Assembly (NCBI GenBank): GCA_963772225.1
Contig: CAVYWD010000002.1
Span: forward strand, 2,976,001-3,040,000
Length of the DNA stretch: 64,000 nucleotides
Direction: 5' to 3'
DNA from: CAVYWD01 sp963772225
GTDB taxonomy: Bacteria; Myxococcota; Myxococcia; Myxococcales; UBA5297
The notes under the pieces were generated by a model. That model saw nothing but the letters and a program-made list of their open reading frames with translations, searched no databases and was not told the DNA's origin. Both the position numbers and the translations under genes were made by a program. Shown here one piece after another: positions 50,375 to 60,800 of the stretch (the stretch's first letter is position 1; every line of letters begins with the position of its first letter).

Positions 50375-50869
50375 TCACTCGAGAACATCAAGGACCACGC
50401 CATGTTCGGTAGGAACATACCCTTCCGGCCAGAGGGTTGTTGAGTCAGCAACGGCGCCAGTCAGATCGGCCTTGTCGAGCCCCTCGCAGCGGACATCGGT
50501 CCCCCTTAGGATAGCTCCACGCAGACTGGCAAGTCCAACCCTAGCTCCCTTCAGAACAGCGCCCGTAAAATCCGCAGCATTGAAGATACCAGTCACCAGG
50601 AGTGCCTCGGAAAGCAGTGCAGACCGGAACTTTGCCCGAGTACCAACACAACTGAAGAGGATGGCCTGGGACAAATCGGCACCCGAGAAGTCGGCATCCT
50701 CAAGCCATGCGGAGCGAAGCTCAGTTTTGATGAGTCGCGCACCACGTAAGTCTTGACCGTCAAGCAGAGCCCTATGGAGGTTTGCCATGGACAGGTCAAC
50801 CCCAACCAACGTGTCCACTTCGAGGGTGAGATCATCACCCGTCTGACATCGAATGATAATCATGTTCAC
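50375..50869 (-). CDS. Pentapeptide-repeat protein, candidate immunity, copy b
   Basis: 164 residues, two differences from copy a (MNMIII, EALLVTG). Same GTGA overlap with the ParB-tipped RHS end. Retention of an intact frame in both copies suggests that it is useful even when the toxin is damaged. Confidence 0.75.
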   Translation of the reverse strand: MNMIIIRCQTGDDLTLEVDTLVGVDLSMANLHRALLDGQDLRGARLIKTELRSAWLEDADFSGADLSQAILFSCVGTRAKFRSALLSEALLVTGIFNAADFTGAVLKGARVGLASLRGAILRGTDVRCEGLDKADLTGAVADSTTLWPEGYVPTEHGVVLDVLE

Positions 50870-52378
50870 CAGTCAATCGAGATCTTGATCTCGCTCCATG
50901 GAACCGCAGGTCCACGACCACCCAGCCAGTCTTGAATAGGCGGCTCCTGCCCGAGAATCCTCCCGGCAATATATCGGTGGTTCCCGTCCACGATGAATGG
51001 ACCATCAACCTTGATCGCCGGAGGCACCTCTCCGGCAAGCAGCCTGTCCACATATCGCTGTATCGTTGGCAAGGACACCCCTCCAGCCTGCTGTGAAACC
51101 AGCGGTGCGTCCTTCATCGCCTCTCGAATCATTCCCTCGGTGACCTGCGAACCACTCGTGACAGCCGCCGCCGCGCCCCCTGCAGCTCCCGCCGCCTCAG
51201 CAGCGCTAGCCGCCCCAGCTGCAGAATTTACCGCGCCAGCGCCGGTCGCCACACCCCACAGGCGACCAGACCACACTCCACCATTATACCAACCGGACCC
51301 CGTGTCGATAAGGCCAGCCGTCCCGTCGAGAACCCGAATGGCCTCAGTCAGGCTCGGCAGCCCGGCAAGGTGTGTGAGCCCGAAACCAGAGGTAAGTGTG
51401 TCCGCAAATCCCGCAGCGTAGTTGCCGGCTCCATGGAGATTCCAGTCTTGCCAATCGGTCCAGGAAACTCCTCCGCCGCCCCTACCAGATGTGAACAGGC
51501 CGGACATCATGCCCGTTATCTTGTCCCCAGCGTCATCGAACCATTGGGAAGCATCCTGATAGTCATTTCTTAGGTCATTGGCTATCTCGGTTCGGCCCGA
51601 AGCCGTAAGCGGATTCGGCATAACCCCAAATGCAGCAAGCGCGGCTGTTGCAACAATTGCGACCGCTGCCGCCACCACGATGATGGGCGCGAGGATTGGA
51701 GAAAAGACCCAAGCAAGCCATGGCATGTGGCCGCTGGGGTCCACGTAGTTGATAGGGTTGTTCAGGGCGTAGCTGTAGCGATTGTACGCCTGGGCGTTCC
51801 ACGCGTCTGGGACCACGGTGTCCGCGCTCATGAAGCGCCCGATGCTCGGGTCGTAGTACCGCGCGTTGTAATAATAGAGGCCGAACGAATCGTCGTAATC
51901 CTGGCCTGTGAACTTGGCGGTGACCGTGTTGGCCCCGGTGGAGTTCGCCTGCGAAACCTCGCCGAACGGCAGGTAGGCCATCCGGGTCACCTCATTGCCA
52001 GTCGCGTCGGTGACGACCGAGGTCGATTGGATGTGGTTCGGGTGGTAGTAGTACGTGCCGACCGCCGGCCCGTGGGTGGTGTCGCCGGACAGGAGGGCGC
52101 TTTCGCTCTGGCCCAGCATGCCTCCGAACGTATGACCTCCAGGCGAATTGCAAGCGCTCGAATCCAAAGCAGAGCAGCAGCGCCATGCTACCGAAGCTGA
52201 GCGCCGGCGACCAGCGACTCGGCTTGCTGGATCTCAGGAGCGTCCGCAGGAAGAGCGCGATCGCTGCTGCGGCGAGCGCCGCGAGCTCGGCGAGGGCTAC
52301 CCATCGTCCAAAATGTGGGTGCGTCGTCAGCGCCAGGAAGAGATGGCCCACCTTGTGCGCCGCCCCTCGGACGTTCGT
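50866..52378 (-). pseudogene. 5'-truncated, frameshifted RHS end with ParB-like tip, copy b
   Basis: Same cassette as 34757-36265. An extra A near 52160 (CTCGAATCC versus CTCGATCC in copy a) breaks the frame just after the lipobox-like CFG. The tip and core are otherwise intact over about 430 codons. The 5' edge is the same VWA fragment joint. Confidence 0.8.
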
Positions 52379-52379
52379 G

Positions 52380-52932
52380 CTGGACGGCTCGGGCTCCATG
52401 AACGGGAAGCGCGAGCTGTGGTCCAAGGCGGTGGCGCTCTCGCTGCTCGACGTGGCCCGCAAGCAGGGGCGGCGCACCAAGGCGCTGGTGTTCTCGGGCG
52501 CCGAAGCGGACCTGGCCTCGTTCGACCTGACTGGCAAGGGCCGGCTCAGCGGGCGGCGGCCGGTGAACCTGGGCGAGGTGGTCCGGCTGGCGGAGTGCTT
52601 CCCCGGCGGCGGCACCGACTTCGAGAAGCCGCTCAAGGCCGCGCTGGAGGCCGTGCGCACGACGCCGCTGCGCGGCGCGGACATCGTCTTCATCACCGAC
52701 GGCGAGGCGACCGTGAGCGACGCGTTCGCCGAGGAGCTGCGCAAGGAGAAGCGCCGGCGCGACTTCGGCATCTTCGCCATGCTGGTCGACGACCCCAGCC
52801 GAAATGCGCCCGTGGACAGGAGCACGGTCTCGCGCGCGGCGCGCGAGCTGGGGAAGGTGGCCGACAGGCTGACGACGATCTCGGAGCTCACCTCCAAGTC
52901 GGCGCGGGAGCTGTTCAAGGCGATTTGAACCG
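52380..52932 (+). pseudogene. Transplanted 3' piece of the VWA gene, copy b
   Basis: Identical in extent and joints to 36270-36822, carrying the same amino-acid changes from the chromosomal gene, so it was copied with R2 and not acquired independently. Confidence 0.92.
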
Positions 52933-53270
52933 CGTGCCTGGCGTCACCGGGTCGCTGGTTCACTCCCCGGACGAACCCGAAGGCCGACCGCGGGCGGCCT
53001 GGAGCGCCCAGTCGGTGGAACCAATATTCTCCAGCAACGCGAGAATCCACCGTAATTGATTCGAGTCTCGCCGGCAGCGCATCTCTCGCTGGCCGCCGCG
53101 TCGTCTTCTGTTCCGCTGCGAAGGTAGGGCCGCCATCCCCGGAGTCTCCGCTGTTTCCAGTCCCCGCGACGAGCGCCGCCGCGCTGCTCAGTTGATGGTC
53201 CTAATGGTCTTCGGGAAAAGCATCGCTTCACACTTCGGTTCACGTCAGCGCCGGGTCCTCGCCTGCTGCA

Positions 53271-53573
53271 CTAAGATTTGAAAACCCGAGCAGACCAATA
53301 CGCCCTTGGGCTCGAGAACCAGGTCGCGTTCTTCTTTGTCTTGAATGCTGCCAGCTGCTTCATCGGGAGGTCGTATCGGAAAAACAGGGCGAGGAGCTCC
53401 CGTAGATCCGCATTGCCTACGGGTGTCTTGATGAGCAGAAAGAGAGATGAGCCCTTGCCTTTCAGGTCTTCGACGCATCGAAGCTTCCGAAGCCATTCGA
53501 AAAATGAGTCCTCATCATATTGCGAACGAAATACAAGTCGGTCGATTTCAAGCTCAATGCTTCCTCGACTCAT
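53271..53573 (-). CDS. Small unknown protein, candidate orphan immunity, copy b
   Basis: 100 residues, the same protein as 37161-37463, with silent differences only as far as seen. Conservation without protein change hints at function. Confidence 0.55.
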   Translation of the reverse strand: MSRGSIELEIDRLVFRSQYDEDSFFEWLRKLRCVEDLKGKGSSLFLLIKTPVGNADLRELLALFFRYDLPMKQLAAFKTKKNATWFSSPRAYWSARVFKS

Positions 53574-53622
53574 CGCGTCGCGCCCCCAGGGTAGCGGGAA
53601 CCGAGTCCATCAGGTCTCGCGA

Positions 53623-53950
53623 CTACCCGAACGCCGAGGCAATCCTTGGGACCTCCACTGGCGCTGGCGCCCGCCCCGGGTCCTCTGGACGCGGGCGCCG
53701 CCATCCCCCTGCCACCGCTGGCCGACGCATCTCCACCCGCGTGCACTTGAGCTGGCCCGCGAGCAGCCTCTTGTACATCCTCCGCTGCTCGACGTGGTTG
53801 CGCTCCCGGGCGATGAACCGGAGCTTCTCCTTGGTGACCAGCTCGTTCGCGGTCACGGTCGTCATGCCCAGCACCTGGTCGCGGACGATAGGCGCGAGCT
53901 TGGCGAGGCCCAGGTACTCCCGGAGCTCCTCGACGGTCGTTCATTCAGCG
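53623..53950 (-). pseudogene. 3' fragment of an unrecognised chromosomal gene, copy b
   Basis: Same as 37513-37840 within the R2 repeat. Confidence 0.5.
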
Positions 53951-53974
53951 GTGGGCTGCAACATGGGCCTTCTG

Positions 53975-54445
53975 TCACTGGTGGGCTTCACATCCTCCGT
54001 CGGCTCCTACTGGCTTCACCGCAGCCTCATAGCTCTTAGCCGAGATGTCGCATTGTCGGTTCATCTCGGTAACTGCTTCTGGTTTGTCATCACTCAAGAA
54101 GAGGAAGGCGCCACAGACGCGCACGTTGTAGGCTCCAGCGCTGTCCGAGGTGCTGCAGCGATATCCCTGCTCGCGGCGCTTACATTGCGCCATCCTATCA
54201 AGAGCGGACGATAGAGCTGCCGGAGTGGTCTTGGTGACCACCATGATCTCGTCAAGCCGGCCATCCCTAAGAAACATGGTCGCGGTGATCCTGCCCAGCT
54301 CCGGCGACTCGATGGCCTTGCTAGCGGTTGTAAGCCCCCACTCCACAGTTGGCGGGCCGAAGCCTAAGGCTTTGACCTGACTGATGCTGGATCCGAATGC
54401 CGGGAACACCAACCCAAGAAGCACCAAAGTCGTACTTGCGCTCAT
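53975..54445 (-). CDS. Exported immunity candidate for the zincin-tipped RHS toxin
   Basis: 156 residues from ATG 54445, which overlaps the RHS stop (ATGA). Signal peptide TTLVLLGLVFPAFGSS; four or five Cys in the mature part. Compared with copy a, one residue differs near the centre (AGAYNVRV for AGFYNVRV). Because the partner is exported, the toxin is expected to act outside the cytoplasm. Confidence 0.7.
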   Translation of the reverse strand: MSASTTLVLLGLVFPAFGSSISQVKALGFGPPTVEWGLTTASKAIESPELGRITATMFLRDGRLDEIMVVTKTTPAALSSALDRMAQCKRREQGYRCSTSDSAGAYNVRVCGAFLFLSDDKPEAVTEMNRQCDISAKSYEAAVKPVGADGGCEAHQ

Positions 54446-55933
54446 AGCTCGCCCCACATCCAGTTCAAGATGTTTCCAAACACAGCGTGTCCTCCAGGGG
54501 ACAAGTTGTTGGGCATCATGCCGGGCATCAAGTCCTGCAGGAATGGCTGCAAGAATCCGGGCAGCTCACTCTCTCGATGATTACGGACCGCATCCCAGAG
54601 GGCGGCGTGGCTAAGTTCGTGGCCCAGATTCGCCACGTTTCCACTGACCCCTAGGTCAAAGGCATTGTTGGGCCAAAGGCGAATGTCCAGCCCGTTATCA
54701 TGCTCATACCCAGTCTCTTCGCCGAATACGTTGCCTGTGATTCCCGTGGTCGTCCGCGGGACACCCCATGGCAACGGGCCGTACTCCGAACCGACAGTGT
54801 AGGAGCTTCGGGAGCTTCCCAGGAACCTCAATAGATCACACCCTCGGGGATCCATCGCGAGCTGTGCTCCGGCCCAACGGGACATCTGATCCATATAGAA
54901 GACCCCGCCGGGGCTGCTTGGTTGGGCCCAAGGCGCCCCTGGTGAGCCCAGTACCCCTATTGTCGTTCCTCCTCCACCACCGCCAGGGCTCCCACCTCCG
55001 CCACCACCCCCGCGAAACCAGCCCGATACGGTATCCCCGGCGTTGCCGAGCCAGTTGGAAAAATCACTCGCAGCATTTCTCAAGTCGTTTGCGATCTCGG
55101 TTCGGCCCGAAGCCGTAAGCGGATTCGGCATAACCCCAAATGCGGCAAGCGCGGCTGTTGCAACAATTGCGACCGCTGCCGCCACCACGATGATGGGCGC
55201 GAGGATTGGAGAAAAGACCCAAGCAAGCCATGGCATGTGGCCGCTGGGGTCCACGTAGTTGATAGGGTTGTTCAGGGCATAGCTGTAGCGATTGTACGCC
55301 TGGGCGTTCCACGCGTCTGGGACCACGGTGTCCGCGCTCATGAAGCGCCCGATGCTCGGGTCGTAGTACCGCGCGTTGTAATAATAGAGGCCGAACGAAT
55401 CGTCGTAATCCTGGCCTGTGAACTTGGCGGTGACCGTGTTGGCCCCGGTGGAGTTCGCCTGCGAAACCTCGCCGAACGGCAGGTAGGCCATCCGGGTCAC
55501 CTCATTGCCAGTCGCGTCGGTGACGACCGAGGTCGATTGGATGTGGTTCGGGTGGTAGTAGTACGTGCCAATCGCCGGCCCGTGGGTGGTGTCGCCGGAC
55601 AGGAGGGCGCTTTCGCTCTGGCCCAGCATGCCTCCGAACGTATGACCTCCAGGCGAATTGCAGGCGCTCGATCCAAAGCAGAGCAGCAGCGCCATGCTAC
55701 CGAAGCTGAGCGCCGGCGACCAGCGACTCGGCTTGCTGGATCTCAGGAGCGTCCGCAGGAAGAGCGCGATCGCTGCTGCGGCGAGCGCCGCGAGCTCGGC
55801 GAGGGCTACCCATCGTCCAAAATGTGGGTGCGTCGTCAGCGCCAGGAAGAGATGGCCCACCTTGTGCGCCGCCCCTCGGACGTTCGTGCTGCTGTACATC
55901 GAGGCAGCGGCGAGCTCGTTCCTCCAGCCGTTT
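54442..55933 (-). CDS. 5'-truncated RHS end with zincin-like (HExxH) toxin tip
   Basis: About 497 codons: hydrophobic insert, RHS core end (DPSIGRFMSADT), membrane stretches, a Gly/Ser/Pro-rich linker (GSPGGGGGGTT), then a tip of about 150 residues. The tip holds GHELSHAALWDA, an HExxH zinc-binding motif with upstream GNVANL, as in short zincin effectors. The 5' end is cut at 55933 by an IS66 transposase fragment, so there is no start or secretion signal. The activity (metallopeptidase) is inferred from the motif. Confidence 0.75.
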
Positions 55934-56847
55934 ACGCGCTTCTGCGCCCCCTCGTCGACGCCATGTGGAAGGACGCGAAGCTTGGCTCGCTCCTGCTCAC
56001 CGACGCATGTGGCATCCTCATCCTGGAGAAAGAGAAGTGCCGGCGTGGGCATTTCCAGGTATTCATCGCGCCGGGCCGGCACGTCTTGTTCTCCTACCTG
56101 CCGGAGAACAACGGCGCTGCCGTTGCCGACCTGCTCAACGGCTTCAAGGGCAAGCTGCTCTCCGACGCCTCGTCCGTCTACCACGAGACGTACCGGCGGC
56201 AGCCCGCGATAATCGACGTCAATTGCTGGGCACACGCTCGGCGGGGATTTCACAACGCCTACGCCAGTGCACCCGAACTGGCCCTCGTCGGCATGGGCTT
56301 CATCGGCCAGCTCTACGATGCCCACGACGCCTCGGTCGACCCTACCACCGGAGGGGTGGACGCCGCCCGGCGCAAGGCACTCTCCGAACCCATCCTCAAA
56401 GACCTTGCCGCCTGGCTGGAGCGCGAGCGCCCAAAGCTCGTTCCCTCCTCGCCCATCGAGGTGGCCATGGGCTACATCCAGCGCCAGTGGACGGCCCTCA
56501 TTCGCTTCCTCGACGACGGCTCCCTTCGGCTCGATAACAACCCCTCCGAGCTCGAGCTGCGGCACCAGAAGGTCGGGTCGAAGAACTGGCTCTTTTGCGC
56601 CACCGATGGCGGTGCCGAATGGAACGCGGTCGTCGTCTCGCTTATTGCGTCCTGCCGCATGCACCACGTCGAGCCGCTCGCGTACCTGCGCGACGTCCTC
56701 ACCCTCCTTCCTTCCTGGAAGATGGGCCGAATCCTCGAGCTCGCGCCCGCCAACTGGTGCCAGACCCGTCAGAAGCCAGAGACCCTGCAGGAACTCCAGC
56801 GGCGACAGCTGATCCGGTACGACATCGTTCATGGCGCTCCTCTATAG
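55934..56847 (+). mobile_element. IS66-family TnpC fragment (3' part)
   Basis: About 300 codons with LLTDACGILI, LLSDASSVYHE, NCWAHARRGF and NNPSELELRHQKVGSKNWLF, then the usual C-terminus. It differs from the IS66 gene at 39621, so it comes from another element. The 5' half and partner genes are missing. Confidence 0.85.
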
Positions 56848-56893
56848 CGCCTTGCCCTCCTCCTCGGCGGACGTGGTTCGCCGGACGGATACT

Positions 56894-57828
56894 CCCCAGC
56901 TTCGGATCGACGACAGATGTCCGTATCCATCCGCCAGCCCGTACCCTGACAGGCTCGGCGAAGAGGCGCATCCTCGGGGGCCGGCGTGCCACATGCGGCC
57001 GCGGAGATGCGGCTCGCGAGGGTCCCGCCAAGCGAAGGAGCAGGGTCCGGCGGCTACCTCGCCACTGGAGGCGTGAGGCGCGCAGCCATCAGGCCATGGG
57101 CTTGCGCCCTGCCTGAGGAGAATCGAAGACTGCCCAAGCCGCCGAGCCGCCGCCGAGCCCAAGCTTCATGAGGAGGCACCGCACGAACTTTGGGGCCCGA
57201 CCCAGTTGTTCGCTCGCTCCTGCTCTTTCCGGTGGCGCGGGCGGCGGCAAATCCGCCGCCGCGGTGGGGGAATGCTGGGGCGCCGCGCGCACCGGGTTGC
57301 TAATGAGTTGGTCACTCTCTACGGTAGCAAATCACTCGTTCTGCTCATTCTTGAGGCCACGCGCGAGCCCTGCCAAATCCCCTGGTCCGATCGGATACCA
57401 CTGAAGAGCGCCAGGAACGACAATGCAGAACTCGCCCCAGTTTTCGGAGAATTCTTCTCTGGCGACTTCCAGGGCTAGGACCACGAGCGGCAACTCCGCT
57501 TCCCTCAAGACTAGCCCTCGCTGCAAAACAGCTCTTTCAGCAATCAGGTCGGCCGTCCATGCCGAGCCCGCAGGCCAAAGGCCCGCAGCTTTGAGAAGTG
57601 TCCTCCAACGCGACGACACCTTGGCGCTGAGCCTCCTTCCGGCCTCCCTTTTCTCACTGGTCAGAAGCTTCTTCGCACCCGAAGTCTCGAAGGGCCACAA
57701 TCCTAGTGCGAACAAGGCGCCAACCACAAGCGCGGATTCACTTCCGCTAAGCTCGATGGTCCCACCACGGGTTCTCATGCTTACCCACCCTTCTGCGCCC
57801 AACGGGTGCTTGCCTAGAAGCCAGCGCC
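56894..57828. repeat. Direct repeat R1, copy b
   Basis: Second copy of 32757-33707. It begins within the RHS PKLGS.. codons, includes the unknown gene tail (57089-57292) and the immunity gene, and ends at the stop region of the HINT-tipped RHS gene, which is the likely original context. Confidence 0.9.
57332..57778 (-). CDS. Candidate immunity protein of the HINT-tipped RHS toxin
   Basis: 148 residues from ATG 57778, starting 35 bases after the RHS stop. One N-terminal hydrophobic stretch (ESALVVGALFALGLW) may anchor it in the membrane. Its C-terminal half includes LPLVVLALEVAREEFSENW. It is three residues shorter than the orphan copy at 33195. The family was not recognised. Confidence 0.65.
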   Translation of the reverse strand: MRTRGGTIELSGSESALVVGALFALGLWPFETSGAKKLLTSEKREAGRRLSAKVSSRWRTLLKAAGLWPAGSAWTADLIAERAVLQRGLVLREAELPLVVLALEVAREEFSENWGEFCIVVPGALQWYPIGPGDLAGLARGLKNEQNE

Positions 57829-60800
57829 CCCATTGTCCAGGATAAACCTCTTCAGGTATTCTAACGCGGCCTTTGCGGTATCAGCCTCGAACCAGGTACC
57901 GCCAGCCCCAATGCCGGGACGCTGGATCATGATCTCGGCGCCTCGCCGCCAAATTCGTGCACCATCTTGCGTCGTTGTGCCTGCCGCGGTTTCCGCGAAT
58001 GTTTCCAGATAGCGCGCCACTTCAGCCGGAGTCTTGCCAGCGAATCGTCCCCGGTCAAGTACATGCTCCGCAATCTCATCCCAGCAAGTGTTGTGGACCC
58101 ACGCTCCGAGCTCACCAACGAAGTACGTGTGGAACCCCTCCACCTCGAAGTTGTAGACAGTATCTCTGACACCTAGCCGAGCCGTGGAAGCAACGCGCAG
58201 CCGCTGGCCGGAGATACCGCCGACATCGTCCCCCGCCTTGAGGTCAGAAGCACGTACCCATCCCGAACCGCGAACCCAAAATGGATGCTCCGCGGTAACC
58301 TTCAACGAGTCGAAAAGCCCGCTCTCATTTTCGATTACGATTTCAAGCAGGTGCTTTTCAGGCGTCACGACGGTTCGCAGCACTCGGCGAAGAGCGACCT
58401 CGCCCGTTTCCTCATCGCGAGCCCAAACCAAATCGCCTTCTTCGATGCTTTCAATCGGCTTTAACCCGGCATCTGTATGCACTGGGGTGCCGGCCGCGAA
58501 GCAAGAGTACGCGAAGGCTTGGCCGGTAGCACCTGCGGCACTCTCAGCGGCCACTCCCCCTGCCAAGGCAGCGCTTGCCGCCCCGGCTGCAGAATTTACC
58601 GCGCCAGCGCCGGTCCACACACCCCACAGGCGACCAGACCACACTCCACCATTATACCAACCGGACCCCGTGTCGATAAGGCCAGCCGTCCCGTCGAGAA
58701 CCCGAATGGCCTCAGTCAGGCTCGGCAGCCCGGCAAGGTGTGTGAGCCCGAAACCAGAGGTAAGTGTGTCCGCAAATCCCGCAGCGTAGTTGCCGGCTCC
58801 ATGGAGATTCCAGTCTTGCCAATCGGTCCAGGAAACTCCTCCGCCGCCCCCACCAGATTTGAACAGGCCGGACAACATGCCCGTTATCTTGTCCCCAGCG
58901 TCATCGAACCATTGGGAAGCATCCTGATAGTCATTTCTTAGGTCATTGGCTATCTCGGTTCGGCCCGAAGCCGTAAGCGGATTCGGCATAAGCCCAAATG
59001 CGGCAAGCGCGGCTGTTGCAACAATTGCGACCGCTGCCGCCACCACGATGATGGGCGCGAGGATTGGAGAAAAGACCCAAGCGAGCCATGGCATGTGGCC
59101 GCTGGGGTCCACGTAGTTGATGGGGTTGTTCAGGGCGTAGCTGTAGCGATTGTACGCCTGGGCGTTCCACGCGTCTGGGACCACGGTGTCCGCGCTCATG
59201 AAGCGCCCGATGCTCGGGTCGTAGTACCGCGCGTTGTAATAATAGAGCCCGAACGAATCGTCGTAATCCTGGCCCGTGAACTTGGCCGTGACCGTGTTGG
59301 CCCCGGTGGAGTTCGCCTGCGAGACCTCCCCGAATGGCAGGTAGGCCATCCGGGTCACCTCATTGCCATTCGCGTCGGTGACGACCGAGGTCGATTGGAT
59401 GTGGTTCGGGTGGTAGTAGTACGTGCCGACCGCCGGCCCGTGGGTGGTGTCGCCGGACAGGAGGGCGCTTTCGCTCTGGCCCAGCATGCCTCCGAACGTA
59501 TGACCTCCAGGCGAATTGCAGGCGCTCGATCCAAAGCAGAGCAGCACCGCCATGCTACCGAAGCTGAGCGCCGGCGACCAGCGACTCGGCTTGCTGGATC
59601 TCAGGAGCGTCCGCAGGAAGAGCGCGATCGCTGCTGCGGCGAGCGCCGCGAGCTCGGCGAGGGCTACCCATCGTCCAAAATGTGGGTGCGTCGTCAGCGC
59701 CAGGAAGAGATGGCCTACCTTGTGCGCCGCCCCTCGGACGTTCGTGCTGCTGTACATCGAGGCAGCGGCGAGCTCGTTCCTCCAGCCGTTTGCGTCATTG
59801 AAGGCGGTCTGGACAGGGCCGAGTCGGGTCATTGACGCGATGTGCTGGCCGTTCGCGTAGACATGGAGCGTGTGGCGGTCGGGCAATCCATCGTCGAAGG
59901 AGCGCTTCTCGTAGGCCTTCCCAATGTAGAGGGTGGTCATGGCGGGCGCACCTGCGGGCGTGACGACGCTCTTGAGACGCTGGTCGTCCGAGTCGTAGCT
60001 GATGCTTCCGACCTGCGCCCCGTTCTTCGTGATGGTCTCGAGTTGGTGCCCGTTCCAGCCGTAGTCCCAGGTCGTGCCGTCCAAGACCTTGTGGGTGACG
60101 TTTCCGATGGCGTTGTAGGTGACGTTGCTCAGGCCGGTTCCGGACGCAACCTGTGACCCGTTATAGGTGAGGTTCCGGGCGACCAGGCCTCCGAAGCTGG
60201 TCGCGTTCCCCAGCGCGTCGTAGGCGAACGACTTCGTACCCCACACGCCAGTCGCCTGGCTCAGCCGATAGAGCGGGTCGTAGGAGAAGGTCTGGCTCTC
60301 GTCGGTGTTGACCCCTGCGACAGTCTTGCTCGCGCGATTGTCCTTGATGGCGCCAAGGTTCAGGCCGTTCGTGTTGGGCAGCGAGTACCAATCATAGGTC
60401 AAGTCCTGCAGTGTGGTTGACCCGCTCGTGGTCTTGAGGGCGGCGATGTGGTAGCCGGCATCGTACTGGAACGCGCTCGCGACGCCGTTTCCGAAAGTGA
60501 CGTTCCCGGGCTGCCCGGCGCCGTTGTAGTAGCTCCACGAGGCGACGAGAGCTCCGTTCAGCGAAACGCGGTCGAGGTTGCCCTCAGCCGTGTAGCTGTA
60601 GTCGACATACGACGCATCCGGGTAAGTTTCGTGGGTGACTCGGCCGAGCAGGTCGTAGGTGAAGGTTTGCGAATAGGTCGCGCCGTCGACGGCCCGCACG
60701 AACCCGTTCAGCATGCCGTTGGGCTTGTATGAATAGGCCGTGCTCTCGTTCGGCCCGGTGACGGAGGTCAGCCTGCCCTTGCCGTAGGCGACCGCGGGAT

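Larger units (their letters stand above)
49935..54455. repeat. Direct repeat R2, copy b (4.5 kb)
   Basis: Second copy of 33826-38345, same orientation. Differences include an extra base in the RHS frame near 52160, a few changes in the Gly linker near 51480, and an Ile/Leu change in the pentapeptide gene. Confidence 0.95.

Noticed and set aside
54442..56832. A 796-residue frame for the zincin-tipped RHS
   Set aside because: The N-terminal 300 residues are antisense to an IS66 transposase fragment.
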